DNA of 6,212 nt from Hydrogenophaga intermedia (GTDB lineage Bacteria; Pseudomonadota; Gammaproteobacteria; Burkholderiales; Burkholderiaceae_C): positions 1-6,212 of the forward strand of contig CAMBOY010000189.1 of assembly GCA_945869245.1 (NCBI GenBank), in the 5' to 3' direction. Positions 5,780-6,212 of this stretch are shown one piece after another (position 1 is the stretch's first letter; each line of letters opens with the position of its first letter). The notes below the pieces were generated by a model, which saw only the letters and a program-made list of their open reading frames with translations, had not been told where the DNA came from and made no database searches. Position numbers and translations under genes: made by a program.

Positions 5780-6212
5780 ATGCCACCGATCACCGATCCC
5801 ACCGATGCACAACTGGGCCTGTCGATGCTCGTGCTGCGGCAATTTCGCCTGGTGTTTGGAGAGGTGCGGCATCATTTTCAAGAGGTGGAAAAACAGGTCG
5901 GCATCGGTGGCGCCCAGCTCTGGGCGCTGAGCGAAATCGCCCGCGAGCCGGGCTTGGGCGTGACCGATTTGGCACTGCAAATGGACATCCACCAATCGAC
6001 CGCCAGCAATTTGGTGGGCCACCTGCTGCGCAAAGGTTTGGTGGTGTCGCAGCGTTCCGAGCAAGACCGGCGCAATGTGGTGCTGAGCCCAACGCCCAGC
6101 GGCCACGCACTGCTGGCCTCCGCGCCCAACCCGCACGAAGGCGTGCTGCCGGTGGCGCTGCAACAGTTGCCACCACACACCCTGCAAGCATTGCACGCGC
6201 ACTTGGGCCAAT
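5780..6212 (+). CDS. MarR-family transcriptional regulator, partial (3' end outside window)
   Basis: The frame opens at ATG 5780 and stays open to the right edge, giving 144 residues without a stop. It shows the MarR winged-helix fold: an N-terminal helical dimerisation part (LSMLVLRQFRLVFGEVRHHF, about 14-33), then IGGAQLWALSEIAREPGLGV (42-61). The HTH TDLALQMDIHQSTASNLVGH is at 62-81 and LLRKGLVVSQRSEQDRRN at 82-99, where the DRR motif is the typical wing signature. LSPTPSGHALL follows at 102-112. MarR proteins usually have about 140-170 residues, so only the last C-terminal helix or part of it is missing. The gene starts 35 nt after iclR on the same strand and could be co-transcribed with it; no terminator was seen between them. 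No Shine-Dalgarno is obvious. The target is unknown; it may control genes to the right of the window. Predicted from the translation, with no database support. Confidence 0.85.
   Translation, partial: MPPITDPTDAQLGLSMLVLRQFRLVFGEVRHHFQEVEKQVGIGGAQLWALSEIAREPGLGVTDLALQMDIHQSTASNLVGHLLRKGLVVSQRSEQDRRNVVLSPTPSGHALLASAPNPHEGVLPVALQQLPPHTLQALHAHLGQ

Noticed and set aside
5567..6211. A 214-codon minus-strand open frame at the right edge
   Set aside because: It is antisense to the end of iclR and to the MarR gene, whose plus-strand translation has a clear winged-helix fold; the minus-strand product has no motif.

Overview
The window is GC-rich (about two thirds G+C by eye) and densely coded, with almost no intergenic space. 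Gene content and protein style (CaiB/BaiF CoA-transferase plus HMG-CoA-lyase-like enzyme, several LysR/IclR/MarR regulators) fit a Betaproteobacterium, probably Burkholderiales and perhaps Comamonadaceae. That placement is inference from style, not from a marker gene.

Layout. (1) Positions 2-1805, plus strand: the C-terminal part of an FAD-dependent L-lysine 2-monooxygenase (davB, entering from the left edge), followed after 7 nt by a nitrilase-superfamily 5-aminovaleramide amidase (davA). Together they convert L-lysine to 5-aminovalerate (delta-aminovalerate pathway). (2) Positions 1763-2707, minus strand: a LysR-type regulator whose 3' end overlaps the 3' end of davA by 43 nt. (3) Positions 2760-4917, minus strand: a two-gene operon, an HMG-CoA-lyase-family enzyme followed after 1 nt by a class III (CaiB/BaiF) CoA-transferase. 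(4) Positions 4918-5000: an 83-nt divergent promoter region with clustered TTCT/AGAA half-sites. (5) Positions 5001-5744, plus strand: an IclR-family regulator, divergent from the lyase operon and its likely regulator. (6) Positions 5780-6212, plus strand: the start of a MarR-family regulator that runs off the right edge.

How they may work together: davBA is a lysine catabolic module. The lyase/CoA-transferase pair looks like an 'activate a carboxylic acid to its CoA ester, then cleave it retro-aldol fashion' module under local IclR control. A metabolic link between the two is possible, because class III CoA-transferases activate glutarate, which is downstream of 5-aminovalerate, but the sequence does not show it. 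The lyase departs from textbook HMG-CoA lyase near the active site, so its substrate is open. No mobile element, CRISPR array, RNA gene or clear intrinsic terminator was seen. No stretch over 300 bases lacks a gene. I did not find a clearly new system; the most worthwhile targets are the substrate of the lyase/transferase pair and the operator architecture at 4918-5000.
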